Shown piece after piece: positions 55,418-63,388 of a DNA stretch of 64,000 bases. Made by a program: the position numbers and the translations under genes. Under the pieces are notes generated by a model. That model was not told where the DNA came from. It saw only the letters and a list, made by a program, of their open reading frames with translations, and did not search any database. Source of the stretch: Tsukamurella tyrosinosolvens. Lineage in GTDB: Bacteria; Actinomycetota; Actinomycetes; Mycobacteriales; Mycobacteriaceae. The stretch spans positions 3,348,001 to 3,412,000 of the forward strand of contig NZ_FNSA01000003.1 of assembly GCF_900104775.1 (NCBI RefSeq), given 5' to 3'. Every line of letters starts with the position of its first letter. Positions within the stretch are counted from its first letter, which is position 1.

Positions 55418-56461
55418 CTAGTAGCGGACCGCCGAGTTGTACGGGCCCGCGGCGTCGATCGGAACGACCTGCACCGGGACGCCGAAGGTCGAGGCGTGCA
55501 CGACCTTTCCGTCGCCGACGTACATGCCGACGTGGGTGGCGGCGGAGTAGTAGACGATGATGTCGCCGGGCTGCAACTCGCCGCGGGAGACCTGGCGGCC
55601 GCCGTTGAGTTGCGCCTGCGAGGTGCGCGGCAGGGACTTGCCGGACTGCTGGTACGCCCAGACCATCAAGCCCGAGCAGTCGAACTGGCCGGGGCCGGTG
55701 CCGCCCCACGCATAGGGGCTGCCGACACGGGTCAGCGCGGCCCGCACGGCGGCGAGCTCGGCGGTGCTCCCCGGCGGGACCTTGCTGGGGTCGAACGGCG
55801 TCGGAGGACCGATCAGCGTCTGCCGCTGGGCGCCGGTGAGCCGGTCGTAGATCGCCTTGATCCGGGCGATCTCCTGCGCCAGCCGCGACTTCTTCTGCTT
55901 GAGATCGGCGGCCTTGCGCTCGGCCTCGGTGCGGGTGTCCTCGGCCGACTTGGCGGCGTCTGCGGCGCGGGTGGCCGCGGAATCGGCCGCGGCCTTCGAC
56001 TTCTTGTAGGCGTCGACGGTGGCGACGACGTCGCGGTTGACGAAGTCGAGCGTCGACATCTGGTCGAGCATCTGCTGCGGCGAATCGCTGACGAGCAGCG
56101 CGTACGTGCGATTGGTGCGCGAGCCCTTGTAGTTGGCGACGACGACCGCATCGATCTGGGGCTGCAGCGCGGCCTTCCGCGCCTGGACCGCGGCGACCTC
56201 GCGCTTCGCCGCCACGAGCGTGGCGTCGGCCGCACGCTTGGCGGCGGTGGCCTTCTCGGCGTCCTCCTGCGCGGCCTTCGCGGCCTCGTTGGTGCCGGAG
56301 GCCTGCTCCGAGAGCGCCTCGTACTGCTTCAGCGCGGCGTCGGCGGTGTCGGGGTCCGCGGTCGCGCTACCGGTGACGGTCAGCCCGGCCACCAGGGCGA
56401 CCACGGCCGACGCGGCGGAACCGCGCAGCACGAGCGAGCGGGAGGGGGAGGTCGATGACAC
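55418..56461 (-). CDS. RipA-like NlpC/P60 peptidoglycan endopeptidase with coiled coil
   Basis: Secreted cell wall hydrolase (347 residues) like Rv2190c. A signal sequence (RGSAASAVVALVAGLTVTGSATA) is followed by a long coiled coil (about 35-205), then a linker and the NlpC/P60 domain. The catalytic Cys is in GQFDCSGLMVWAYQQSG, the His in THVGMYVGDGKVVHAS. Such enzymes cut the D-Glu-mDAP bond of the stem peptide; the coiled coil usually gates the active site. GTG 56461 is chosen: TAACCT near 56515-56520 would start the transcript about 47 bases upstream and GGAAGG precedes it. GTG 56509 is the alternative. Confidence 0.9.
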   Translation of the reverse strand: MSSTSPSRSLVLRGSAASAVVALVAGLTVTGSATADPDTADAALKQYEALSEQASGTNEAAKAAQEDAEKATAAKRAADATLVAAKREVAAVQARKAALQPQIDAVVVANYKGSRTNRTYALLVSDSPQQMLDQMSTLDFVNRDVVATVDAYKKSKAAADSAATRAADAAKSAEDTRTEAERKAADLKQKKSRLAQEIARIKAIYDRLTGAQRQTLIGPPTPFDPSKVPPGSTAELAAVRAALTRVGSPYAWGGTGPGQFDCSGLMVWAYQQSGKSLPRTSQAQLNGGRQVSRGELQPGDIIVYYSAATHVGMYVGDGKVVHASTFGVPVQVVPIDAAGPYNSAVRY

Positions 56462-56521
56462 GGCCGAGCTGGTCCTTCCAAGCTGGAGCACGATTGCGAA
56501 CGCAATCACTGCCAGGTTACG

Positions 56522-57199
56522 TCAGTAACGACGAGCGGAGTAGACCGACATCTCGTTGAGCGGGCTCACCTTGACGGGGATGCCGTAGTTCACCGAGTGC
56601 ACGACCTTGCCGTTGCCGATGTACAGCGCCGCATGGCTGCCGCCGTTGTAGATCACGATGTCGCCGGCCTGGAGGTCCGAGATCGGGATCGAGCGACCGC
56701 CGCCGAGCTGGCCGTAGCTGTCGCGCGGCACGGTGATGCCTGCCTGCTTCATGGACCAGTAGACGAGGCCCGAGCAGTCGAACGAGTTGGGGCCCGCCGA
56801 GCCGTACGAGTAGGGCAGGCCGGTGCGCGACAGCGCGGCCTGCACGACCTTGGCCTTCGCGCCGCCCGGCTGCGCGCCGGCGACGGTGGTGACGCCCGGC
56901 TTCGGGGCGATCGCGACGCCGCTGACGACGTTGGGCCGTGCCGCGGTGTTGCGGCTGGCGACGCTCTGCGCGGGCTTCGCGGCCGGCTTGGCCTTCCCGG
57001 CGGCGACGGCGGGCTTCACGCCCGGCGCGGGTGCGGGCTTCGCCTTGGGCGCGACCGGCGCCGGCGCCGCGGGGGCGGGCGCTGCGAAGGCGGCCGTGGG
57101 GGCCGCGAGCGTACCGATGGTCACGGCGCCCGCTGCGAGCGCACCGCGGGCGACGGTGGCACCCTTGCTGGGCTGCGGCTGAAGTCGGTGTTTCGCCAC
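56522..57199 (-). CDS. NlpC/P60 family peptidoglycan hydrolase behind a c-di-AMP riboswitch
   Basis: Secreted hydrolase (225 residues). A Tat/Sec-like signal (ARGALAAGAVTIGTLAAPTAAFA) is followed by an Ala/Pro/Lys linker and the NlpC/P60 domain. The catalytic Cys is in NSFDCSGLVYWSMKQAG, the His in SHAALYIGNGKVVHS. The domain and its end (VYSARRY) closely parallel the downstream RipA-like protein (YNSAVRY), so the two are tandem paralogues, one with a coiled coil and one without. GTG 57199 has TTAGGAG ten bases upstream. The leader is a ydaO-type riboswitch. Confidence 0.92.
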   Translation of the reverse strand: MAKHRLQPQPSKGATVARGALAAGAVTIGTLAAPTAAFAAPAPAAPAPVAPKAKPAPAPGVKPAVAAGKAKPAAKPAQSVASRNTAARPNVVSGVAIAPKPGVTTVAGAQPGGAKAKVVQAALSRTGLPYSYGSAGPNSFDCSGLVYWSMKQAGITVPRDSYGQLGGGRSIPISDLQAGDIVIYNGGSHAALYIGNGKVVHSVNYGIPVKVSPLNEMSVYSARRY

Positions 57200-57224
57200 G
57201 AAGCGATTCTCCTAAGTTTCTTCC

Positions 57225-57403
57225 CGACCGCCGACCGAGTTAGCTGACGGGTTCGGGCGAGGAAGATGCCCTACCCCGGAGGTCGAGACCTCCGGCGATT
57301 CACCCCGGATAACACGTGTGGGTCCCCGGCGAGGCCTCGCGGCCTCTTAGGCGGTGACCTCGGGAGACGGGGCGGTTTTCGCTCCGGGCTCCTCCGCAAG
57401 GTC
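57225..57403 (-). promoter_or_regulatory. c-di-AMP riboswitch (ydaO/yuaA type)
   Basis: On the minus strand the leader holds the signature GAACCCGTCAGCTAAC (57240-57255), preceded by GGGGTGAATCGCCGG (about 57292-57306) and GGGGTAGGGCATCTTCC, in the order of actinobacterial ydaO riboswitches. These normally precede genes for cell wall hydrolases such as RpfA and NlpC/P60 proteins and lower expression when c-di-AMP is high. The 5' end is set by the promoter below. The aptamer ends about 25 bases before the start codon, so control could be by termination or by ribosome access. Confidence 0.9.
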
Positions 57404-57409
57404 TCAGAA

Positions 57410-57438
57410 AGATTACGAAACGGAAACGCGCCTGTCTA
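57410..57438 (-). promoter_or_regulatory. promoter of the c-di-AMP riboswitch and NlpC/P60 gene
   Basis: -35 TAGACA (57433-57438) and -10 TAATCT (57410-57415) are separated by exactly 17 bases. Transcription should begin near 57403, giving a leader of about 200 bases that contains the whole riboswitch. Confidence 0.7.
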
Positions 57439-57484
57439 GCCGGACGCGCCGGGGAACCACCCCGAGGCACCCCTGAACGACCCC

Positions 57485-57730
57485 CTATCCGGCACGTTTC
57501 GCCTGGTCAGGGACCACCCTGAGACGGGGCAACATTCCCTCGTTCGCGAAGGCCGCGATCGCGTCACTCAGGCCGGGTTCCGCCGTGACCGACGGGCCTC
57601 CGCGGCTCTCGGCGGCGCCCGGGACGGGCGGTGCGGCCATGACGACCGGGCCGAGGAGGAAGCCCACGGCGCAGTCGCCGCAGGCGCGGGGCTTGGCGGG
57701 GCAGGTGGAGCAGTCGACGTGCAGTGTCAT
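57485..57730 (-). CDS. small four-cysteine protein, unknown function
   Basis: An 81-residue protein beginning TLHVDCSTCPAKPRACGDCAVGFLL: two CxxC pairs (Cys 6/9 and 16/19) in the first 20 residues, a likely zinc or iron-sulphur knuckle. A short hydrophobic stretch and an Ala/Pro linker follow, then a helix ending LPRLRVVPDQAKRAG. Small proteins with this N-terminus occur at this place, next to NlpC/P60 and DnaQ-UvrC genes, in other actinobacteria (recalled, not searched). ATG 57730 is used. It is divergent from the nuclease gene, which may hint at a shared role. Confidence 0.72.
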   Translation of the reverse strand: MTLHVDCSTCPAKPRACGDCAVGFLLGPVVMAAPPVPGAAESRGGPSVTAEPGLSDAIAAFANEGMLPRLRVVPDQAKRAG

Positions 57731-57851
57731 GGCGTTGTCCCTGTCGTTGTCGGGGTCTCGATGCCGGCGACGCTAATGCCGCCCACCGACAACTTTCGAG
57801 TGCGCGTTCGGGCGGCGAAAACCTGTCGGTGGGGTGTTCTACGGTCTCGGC

Positions 57852-59681
57852 ATGCAGCTCAGCCTGGACGATTGCGAGACGGGCATCGTCGACCCGCCCC
57901 TGCGGGAGGTGACGTTCGTCGTGGTCGACCTGGAGACCACGGGCGGCTCCCCCAAGGGTGGGGACGCGATCACCGAGATCGGCGCGGTCAAGGTGCGCGG
58001 CGGCGAGGTCCTGGGCGAGTTCGCGACGCTGGTGGACCCGGGCTGCGGGATCTCCCCGCACATCACCCATCTCACCGGCATCACCACGGCGATGGTCACC
58101 GGGGCACCGCGGATCGAGTCCGTCCTCCCCTCGTTCCTCGAGTTCGCGCACGGCGCCGTCCTGGTCGCGCACAACGCCCGGTTCGACCTCGGCTTCCTCA
58201 AGGCCGCCGCGGCCGCCACCGGCACCCCGTGGCCGAAGCCGGCGTCGCTGTGCACCGTGCAGCTGGCACGGCGCGTGCTCACTCGGGACGAGGCACCGTC
58301 GGTCAAGCTGAGCGAGCTCGCGCGCCTGTTCCGCACCGAGACCACCCCCACGCACCGCGCGCTCGACGACGCGCGGGCCACCGTCGAGGTGCTGCACGGG
58401 CTGATCGGCCGCGTGGGCAACCTGGGCATCCACACGCTCGGGGAGCTGCGCGGGCACCTCCCGTCGGTGACGCCGCAGCAGCGGGCCAAGCGCCACCTCG
58501 CGGATCCGCTGCCGGAACGGCCGGGCGTGTACCTGTTCCGCGGGCCGGGGAACGAGGTGCTGTACGTCGGCACGTCGGGGAACCTGCGGCGCCGGGTGCG
58601 CAGCTACTTCACGTCGGGCGAGACGCGGGGCCGGATCAAGGAGATGGTGGGCCTCGCGGAGCGGGTGGACCACGTGGAATGCGCGCACGCGCTCGAGGCG
58701 GCGGCGCGCGAACTGCGGCTCATCGCCGCGCACACTCCCCCGTACAACCGCCGGTCGAAGTACCCCAAGCGCGGCTGGTGGATCTGCCTCACCGCCGAGG
58801 CCTTCCCCCGGCTCGCCGTGAAGCGCTCCGCGCCGGCGGGGGCCGCGTGCATCGGGCCGGTGCGCTCGCGGACCGACGCCGCCGATCTCGCGGAGCTGCT
58901 CGCCGAGGCGTGCGGCCTCCGCACGTGCACCACCCGGCTGCGGGCCGGGGCGGTCCACACCTGCGCCCTGGGGCCCGACGGTGCGCGTCCCCTCGGCGGA
59001 TGCCAGGCGTCCGTCGCGCTGCCCGAGCCCGCGGCCCTGTACCGGCCGCGGGCCGACCGGGCGGCCGCCGCGCTCACCGGTCGCTCCTCGGAGGTCTTCA
59101 CGGCGCTGGAGGCGCGCCTGGCGACCCTCGCGGAACGGGAGTTCTTCGAGTCGGCGGCCCGCCTGCGCGATCGGACCGCGCAGCTGGTGGACGCGGTCGC
59201 CCGCTCGCACGCGCTGGTCGCCTTCGCGGACGTCCCCGAACTGTCGATCGCGCACCCCGACGGCGCCGGCGGGTGGGAACTGTCGATCGTGCGCCACGGC
59301 CGCCTCGCCGCGGCGGGCGTGGCGCCGCGCGGCGTGCCGCCGATGCCCGTCTTCGACCGGCTGCGCGCGGGCGCCGAGTCCGTGTACGCGGCGCACGGCG
59401 AGGCGTGCGCCGCGCCCGACGTGCCCGACACCCTCTTCCCCTCCGACACCCTGCACGGCGCCAGCCCCGAGGAGGCCGCGCTCCTGCGCCGCTGGGCACT
59501 GCGCCCGGGCACCCGCATCGTCGACGTGCAGGGGATGTGGGGCGAACCGGTGGCGGGCGCCGGGCGCTGGCTCGCGTGGGCCGGGCGGGCCTCCGAGGCG
59601 GGCCGCGACGCCCGTGCGGCGGCGGCGCATCCGCGCGGGCCCGCCAGGCAATACAGTGAGGAGGCCACGCACGCCGCGTGA
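57852..59681 (+). CDS. DEDD exonuclease fused to GIY-YIG (UvrC/Cho-like) nuclease
   Basis: DNA repair nuclease (609 residues) of the Rv2191 type. The N-terminal DnaQ-like exonuclease (about 20-190) has VVVDLETTGGSPKGGDAITE, HNARFDLGFLK and THRALDDARATVEVL. The GIY-YIG domain (about 220-305) has RPGVYLFRGPGNEVLYVGTS and NLRRRVRSYF, then HALEAAARELRLIAAHTPPY. The rest resembles the middle of UvrC/Cho, including a UVR-like stretch, but lacks the RNase H and HhH domains of UvrC. -10 TACGGT (57840-57845) is six bases before ATG 57852, predicting a leaderless mRNA. Confidence 0.94.
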   Translation: MQLSLDDCETGIVDPPLREVTFVVVDLETTGGSPKGGDAITEIGAVKVRGGEVLGEFATLVDPGCGISPHITHLTGITTAMVTGAPRIESVLPSFLEFAHGAVLVAHNARFDLGFLKAAAAATGTPWPKPASLCTVQLARRVLTRDEAPSVKLSELARLFRTETTPTHRALDDARATVEVLHGLIGRVGNLGIHTLGELRGHLPSVTPQQRAKRHLADPLPERPGVYLFRGPGNEVLYVGTSGNLRRRVRSYFTSGETRGRIKEMVGLAERVDHVECAHALEAAARELRLIAAHTPPYNRRSKYPKRGWWICLTAEAFPRLAVKRSAPAGAACIGPVRSRTDAADLAELLAEACGLRTCTTRLRAGAVHTCALGPDGARPLGGCQASVALPEPAALYRPRADRAAAALTGRSSEVFTALEARLATLAEREFFESAARLRDRTAQLVDAVARSHALVAFADVPELSIAHPDGAGGWELSIVRHGRLAAAGVAPRGVPPMPVFDRLRAGAESVYAAHGEACAAPDVPDTLFPSDTLHGASPEEAALLRRWALRPGTRIVDVQGMWGEPVAGAGRWLAWAGRASEAGRDARAAAAHPRGPARQYSEEATHAA

Positions 59682-59714
59682 GCGCCAGCGCCAGATCGAC
59701 CGGAAGGCCCCGCA

Positions 59715-59990
59715 GTGATCACCGCGATCGTCCTCATCAACGCCGACGTGCACCGCATCCCCGAGACCGCGCAGGCCGTCGCGAACATCGAGGGCGTCAC
59801 CGAGGTGTACTCGTGCGCCGGCGACATCGACCTCATCGCGAAGGTGCGCGTGCGCGAGCACGATCAGATCGCCGAGGTGGTCACCGAGAAGATCAACCGG
59901 ATCGACGGCGTCGCGAGCACCTCCACCCACATCGCCTTCCGCGAGTACGCCTCGGCGGACGTCGACGCGGGCTTCGACATCGGGAACTGA
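59715..59990 (+). CDS. stand-alone Lrp/AsnC ligand-binding (RAM) domain protein
   Basis: A 91-residue RAM/AsnC effector domain without DNA-binding region. ITAIVLINADVHRIPETAQA and VTEVYSCAGDIDLIAKVRV are the family strands; the GDIDL(I/L) signature is complete. Such short proteins form dimers or octamers and can bind amino acids or join with full-length Lrp proteins. GTG 59715 has GGAAGG upstream. It follows the nuclease gene by 33 bases and may be cotranscribed with it. Confidence 0.92.
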   Translation: MITAIVLINADVHRIPETAQAVANIEGVTEVYSCAGDIDLIAKVRVREHDQIAEVVTEKINRIDGVASTSTHIAFREYASADVDAGFDIGN

Positions 59991-59994
59991 GGGC

Positions 59995-60909
59995 TCATCC
60001 GCCGTTGATGATCTCCAGCAGCTCCGGCGGCGGAGTCACGTTCAGCGCGTCGTCGGAGATGCTGCTGATCTGCGTCACGGTGCCGTCGCGCCAGTAGTAG
60101 ACGTTCGGCGACACCGGCCCCACCCCGTCGGAGTAACCGTTGGCCGCGAACACGGGCAGGAGCATGAGCCCGCCGAGCGCGGCCTCCGCGCTCGAGCAGG
60201 CGGCGAAGGCCAGCTGGTTGCGGAAGGGCACGGCGAACAGCACGCCTCCGCTCAGGTCGATGCCGGGCACCCAGCGCGACAGCAGGTCCGCCAGCAGCAA
60301 CGCGCCGCTGGCGGTGTAGACGGATTCGCTGAGGGCGCACTGGAACCGGTGCCCGTCGTGTTCCACGGTCTCGACGCGGACCTCGGCCGTCTCGGTCAGC
60401 TCGCGCCACAGGTTCCGCCGCGCGCGGTCGTACCAGGGACCGAGTGGCGCCATCTCCCGCACGGAGCCGTCGCTGAGGATGCTGACCCGGTCCGGGTAGT
60501 CGACGGCGAGCAGCTCTGCCACGCCGGGCTGCCACTCGAGCGCGTAGTCGAAGCTCATCCGGCCGTCCGTCGCGGTGACGTCCCAGAGCCGCGCGATGAT
60601 CCGTTCGCGCATCTGCGCCTCGTCCGGCTCCTCGTCCGGCGGGCGGAGCATCGCTGCGAAGTGCTCGCGGACGACTCCGTCCCACTCGGCGGGCCCGGCG
60701 CCGCGAACCTTGCGCATGAGGTTGTCGAGCCCGAACGTGCGGCCGTCGGCGGTCAGCACGTGATCGCCGCGGACCTCCGCCTCGAACCCCTTCTCCGCCA
60801 GCACGGTCCGCGACAGCGCGCGGAGCCGATCCGCATCGCGAATGGTCAGCAGCTCAAGGTACGGGTCCGGCTGATCGTCGACCGATTTCTTCCTCCCGAA
60901 CAACCCCAT
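59995..60909 (-). CDS. cytosolic protein of unknown function (DUF1444-like layout)
   Basis: A 304-residue soluble protein with no recognised catalytic motif. It begins MGLFGRKKSVDDQPDPY and has an N-terminal segment AEVRGDHVLTADGRTFGLDN. Acidic ERI-LWDVTA sequence is followed by two-lobed alpha/beta sequence with WYDRARRNLWRELTETAEVR, which faintly resembles YtpQ/DUF1444 proteins. No signal peptide or membrane helix is visible. -10 TACTCT (60916-60921) is six bases before ATG, so it is predicted leaderless. It converges on the AsnC-domain gene with four bases between them and gives no operon clue. Confidence 0.75.
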   Translation of the reverse strand: MGLFGRKKSVDDQPDPYLELLTIRDADRLRALSRTVLAEKGFEAEVRGDHVLTADGRTFGLDNLMRKVRGAGPAEWDGVVREHFAAMLRPPDEEPDEAQMRERIIARLWDVTATDGRMSFDYALEWQPGVAELLAVDYPDRVSILSDGSVREMAPLGPWYDRARRNLWRELTETAEVRVETVEHDGHRFQCALSESVYTASGALLLADLLSRWVPGIDLSGGVLFAVPFRNQLAFAACSSAEAALGGLMLLPVFAANGYSDGVGPVSPNVYYWRDGTVTQISSISDDALNVTPPPELLEIINGG

Positions 60910-60931
60910 GCCCCGAGAGTAGGCCCCACTC

Positions 60932-61783
60932 TCAGTAGCCGCTGTGGCTGACCTCCGCGGCCTCGACCTCGATGCCGAAGTCGACGGCCTGCTGCACGAT
61001 CTTCTGGGCGCGGGCGAGGCGCGGGAGGTCGGAGCCGTCGGTGATCTTGCCGCCCGACTTCTCGAAGGCGTCGATGAAGCCGTGCGCCCACGCCACCTCC
61101 GACTCGCTCGGGCTGAGGCCGCTGTTGATGACGCCGGCGTGCTCCGGCGTGAGGCACAGCTTCCCGGACATGCCCATCTCCTTCGCCAGGGCGGTGCCGG
61201 TGGGCAGGTGCGCGATGTTGAGCGTCGGGCCGTCGATCGGCGCGGGCAGCCGCGCCGCCCGCGACGCGATCACCAGCTGCGACCGCGCGTAGGCCAGGGC
61301 GATCGGATCCTCGCCGACGGCGGTGTCGCGCTTGAAGTCGCCCGTGCCGAAGGCGATCCGGAAGGTCGACGGCGCGGAGGCGATCCGCGCGACGTTCTGC
61401 ATCCCGCGGGCGGTCTCGACGAGCGCGAGGATCGGCGTACCGTCGGGCAGCCGGTCCGCGGTGTCGTCGAGGTGGCTCGACCCCTCGGACTTCGCGAGCA
61501 TCACGCCCTCGAGCCCGGCGCACTGCTTGAGCGCGGCGCAGTCGGCGCTCCAGTACTCGCTCGCCGCATCGTTGATGCGCACCCACGCGCGATGGCCGGT
61601 CGACAGCCATTCGACGGTGTCCGCCCGCGCCTGCTCCTTGTCCTTCGCGGCGACGGCGTCCTCGAGGTCGATGATCACGGCGTCGGCCTCGCTGGCCTGC
61701 GCGACGGCGAACGACTCGGGATGGGAGGCCGGGACGAGCAGCCAGGAACGGGCGATCTGCGGGGAGACTGTGCGCTTACTCAC
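60932..61783 (-). CDS. citE: CitE-like HpcH/HpaI aldolase/citrate lyase family protein
   Basis: A 283-residue TIM-barrel lyase of the CitE/MCL family. Features are SWLLVPASHPESFAVAQASE, ADAVIIDLEDAVAAKDKEQA (Mg-binding Glu/Asp region), RAWVRINDA, LALVETARGMQNV and LAFGTGDF-like sequence. No citrate lyase alpha or gamma subunits are present, so it likely works alone, as in mycobacterial CitE-like proteins that act on malyl- or citramalyl-CoA (family knowledge). GTG 61783 is predicted leaderless: -10 TAACCT (61791-61796) lies seven bases upstream. An inverted repeat covers the -35. Confidence 0.88.
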   Translation of the reverse strand: MSKRTVSPQIARSWLLVPASHPESFAVAQASEADAVIIDLEDAVAAKDKEQARADTVEWLSTGHRAWVRINDAASEYWSADCAALKQCAGLEGVMLAKSEGSSHLDDTADRLPDGTPILALVETARGMQNVARIASAPSTFRIAFGTGDFKRDTAVGEDPIALAYARSQLVIASRAARLPAPIDGPTLNIAHLPTGTALAKEMGMSGKLCLTPEHAGVINSGLSPSESEVAWAHGFIDAFEKSGGKITDGSDLPRLARAQKIVQQAVDFGIEVEAAEVSHSGY

Positions 61784-61812
61784 GCCGACAAGGTTAGGCG
61801 GGCGGAACGCCG

Positions 61813-61831
61813 AATTCCACGGAATGGAATT
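61813..61831 (-). promoter_or_regulatory. operator-like inverted repeat at the citE -35
   Basis: AATTCC-7-GGAATT (61813-61831) is AT-rich against its surroundings and covers the expected -35 (TGGAAT, 61814-61819), 17 bases before the -10 TAACCT. ATTCC occurs twice in tandem within it on the minus strand. It looks like a repressor site for citE. It lies between the ybaK stop and the citE start. Confidence 0.55.
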
Positions 61832-61854
61832 TTGTGCGTTCTGTTCGCGGGCAC

Positions 61855-62322
61855 CTACTCGGCGATGTCGGCGACGGTCGCGCCGTACGCCGCGATGAGC
61901 GCGTCCGCGTCCACGATCGCGCTGTGACCGTGTGCGCCGGCACCGAGCGCCACCGTCGCGCCGGCGATCCGCTCGTCGACGTACACCGGCCAGCCGCCCC
62001 GGGCCCCGACGGGCGTGATCGTGCCGCGCTCGTACCCCGTGGCCTCGAGGGCCTCGTCGGCGGGCGGCATCGCGAGCCGGTTCACGCCGACCACGGCGCG
62101 CAGCTTGGGCCACGCGATCGAGCGGTCGCCGGGGACGAGCGCGAACAGGTAGGCCCCCTCGCCCCTGCGCACGACGAGCGACTTCACCAGCTGCGACGGC
62201 GGCAGGTCCATGAGCGCGGCCGCCTCCTCGAGGCTCCGCGCCGCCGGGCGTTCGCGCACCGTCACCGTCAGGCCGCGGGCGGCGGCGTCGGCCCGCATCC
62301 GGTCCAGACCCGACTCGCTCAC
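61855..62322 (-). CDS. ybaK: YbaK/EbsC-type aminoacyl-tRNA deacylase
   Basis: A 155-residue trans-editing protein related to the INS domain of prolyl-tRNA synthetase. These enzymes hydrolyse mischarged tRNA such as Cys- or Ala-tRNA-Pro. Family features are EEAAALMDLPPSQLVKSLVV with the catalytic lysine, YLFALVPGDRSIAWPKLRAV, TGYERGTITPVGARG and PVYVDERIAG. GTG 62322 overlaps the trpD stop as GTGA, so it is translationally coupled to trpD. The exact editing specificity is not evident. Confidence 0.9.
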   Translation of the reverse strand: MSESGLDRMRADAAARGLTVTVRERPAARSLEEAAALMDLPPSQLVKSLVVRRGEGAYLFALVPGDRSIAWPKLRAVVGVNRLAMPPADEALEATGYERGTITPVGARGGWPVYVDERIAGATVALGAGAHGHSAIVDADALIAAYGATVADIAE

Positions 62323-63365
62323 GCGCCCGCGATCTCCTGCGACAGCGCGATCCAGCGGTCGAGCAGCGCGGCCGCGGCGCCCGAGTCGACGGCCTCGGCG
62401 ACGCGCGGCAGGTGCGCGGCGAGCGCGTCCTGCACGGGCTCCCCCGCGATCAGCCCCTCGTACGCGGCGACGGCGCCGGCCGAGTTGAGGAGCACGGCGT
62501 CGCGCACCGGGCCGGTCTCCCCGGCGAGGAAGGAGCGGGCGATCGCGGCGTTGACGGTCGCGTCGCCGCCCCGCAGGTCCTCCATCGCGACCCGGGCCAG
62601 CCCGAGCTCGCGGGGATCGACGGACTCGACGCCCACCCCGTCCTCCTGCACGCGCCAGACGGTGGAGGTCGACGTGGTGGTCAGCTCGTCGAGCCCGTCG
62701 TCGCCGCGGACGACGATCACGTGGTCCTGGCCGCCGCGGTCGGCGAACGCCTGCGCCACGACGGGCGCGAGGTCGGCGAACGCGCAGCCGATGAGCCCGG
62801 CGGAGGGCCTCCCCGGGTTGGTGAGCGGGCCGAGCACGTTGAAGACGGTCGGGATCCCGATCTCCTTGCGGGTGGCGCCGGCGAAGCGCAGGCCCGAGTG
62901 GAAGACGGAGGCTAGGCAGAAGCCGATGCCCAGTTCGGTGGTGGTGCGCGCGACGCCGTCGGCGCTCAGCCCGATCGCCACGCCGAGCGCCTCCAGGCAG
63001 TCCGCGCCGCCCGACTTCGACGACGCGGCCCGGTTGCCGTGCTTGAGCACGGGGACGCCGGCCGCGGCCACGACGATCGAGCTCATCGTGGAGATGTTGA
63101 CCGAGTGCGAGCGGTCGCCGCCGGTGCCGACGATGTCGACGGCGCGGGCGTCGAAGGGCACCGGGGTCGTGAGCGAGAGCATCACGTCGGCCAGCGCGCG
63201 CACCTCGACCGGCGACGGGCCCTTCATCTTCATGGCGACGCCGAACGCGGAGATCTGCGACGGGGTCGCCCCGTCGCTCATGATCTCGGACATCGCCCAC
63301 CGGGCCTGCTCCGCGCTGAGGTCGCGCTGAGAGGTGAGCTCGGTGAGAACCGTCGGCCAATCCAT
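62319..63365 (-). CDS. trpD: anthranilate phosphoribosyltransferase
   Basis: Second enzyme of tryptophan synthesis, transferring phosphoribose from PRPP to anthranilate (348 residues, Rv2192c position). The PRPP motif is VDIVGTGGDRSHSVNISTM, followed by VPVLKHGNRAASSKSGGADC, TELGIGFCLASVFHSGLR, PTVFNVLGPLTNPGRPSAG and the Mg-binding GDDGLDELTT. -10 TACAGT (63373-63378) is seven bases before ATG 63365, so the mRNA is predicted leaderless. trpD stands apart from other trp genes, and its downstream partner here is ybaK. Confidence 0.97.
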   Translation of the reverse strand: MDWPTVLTELTSQRDLSAEQARWAMSEIMSDGATPSQISAFGVAMKMKGPSPVEVRALADVMLSLTTPVPFDARAVDIVGTGGDRSHSVNISTMSSIVVAAAGVPVLKHGNRAASSKSGGADCLEALGVAIGLSADGVARTTTELGIGFCLASVFHSGLRFAGATRKEIGIPTVFNVLGPLTNPGRPSAGLIGCAFADLAPVVAQAFADRGGQDHVIVVRGDDGLDELTTTSTSTVWRVQEDGVGVESVDPRELGLARVAMEDLRGGDATVNAAIARSFLAGETGPVRDAVLLNSAGAVAAYEGLIAGEPVQDALAAHLPRVAEAVDSGAAAALLDRWIALSQEIAGA

Positions 63366-63388
63366 GGCCGCAACTGTAATCGGGGCGG

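Noticed and set aside
57834-57851. Upstream ATG for the DnaQ-UvrC nuclease (adding MFYGLG)
   Set aside because: These codons overlap the -10 TACGGT, and the homologous start is MQLSLDD at 57852.
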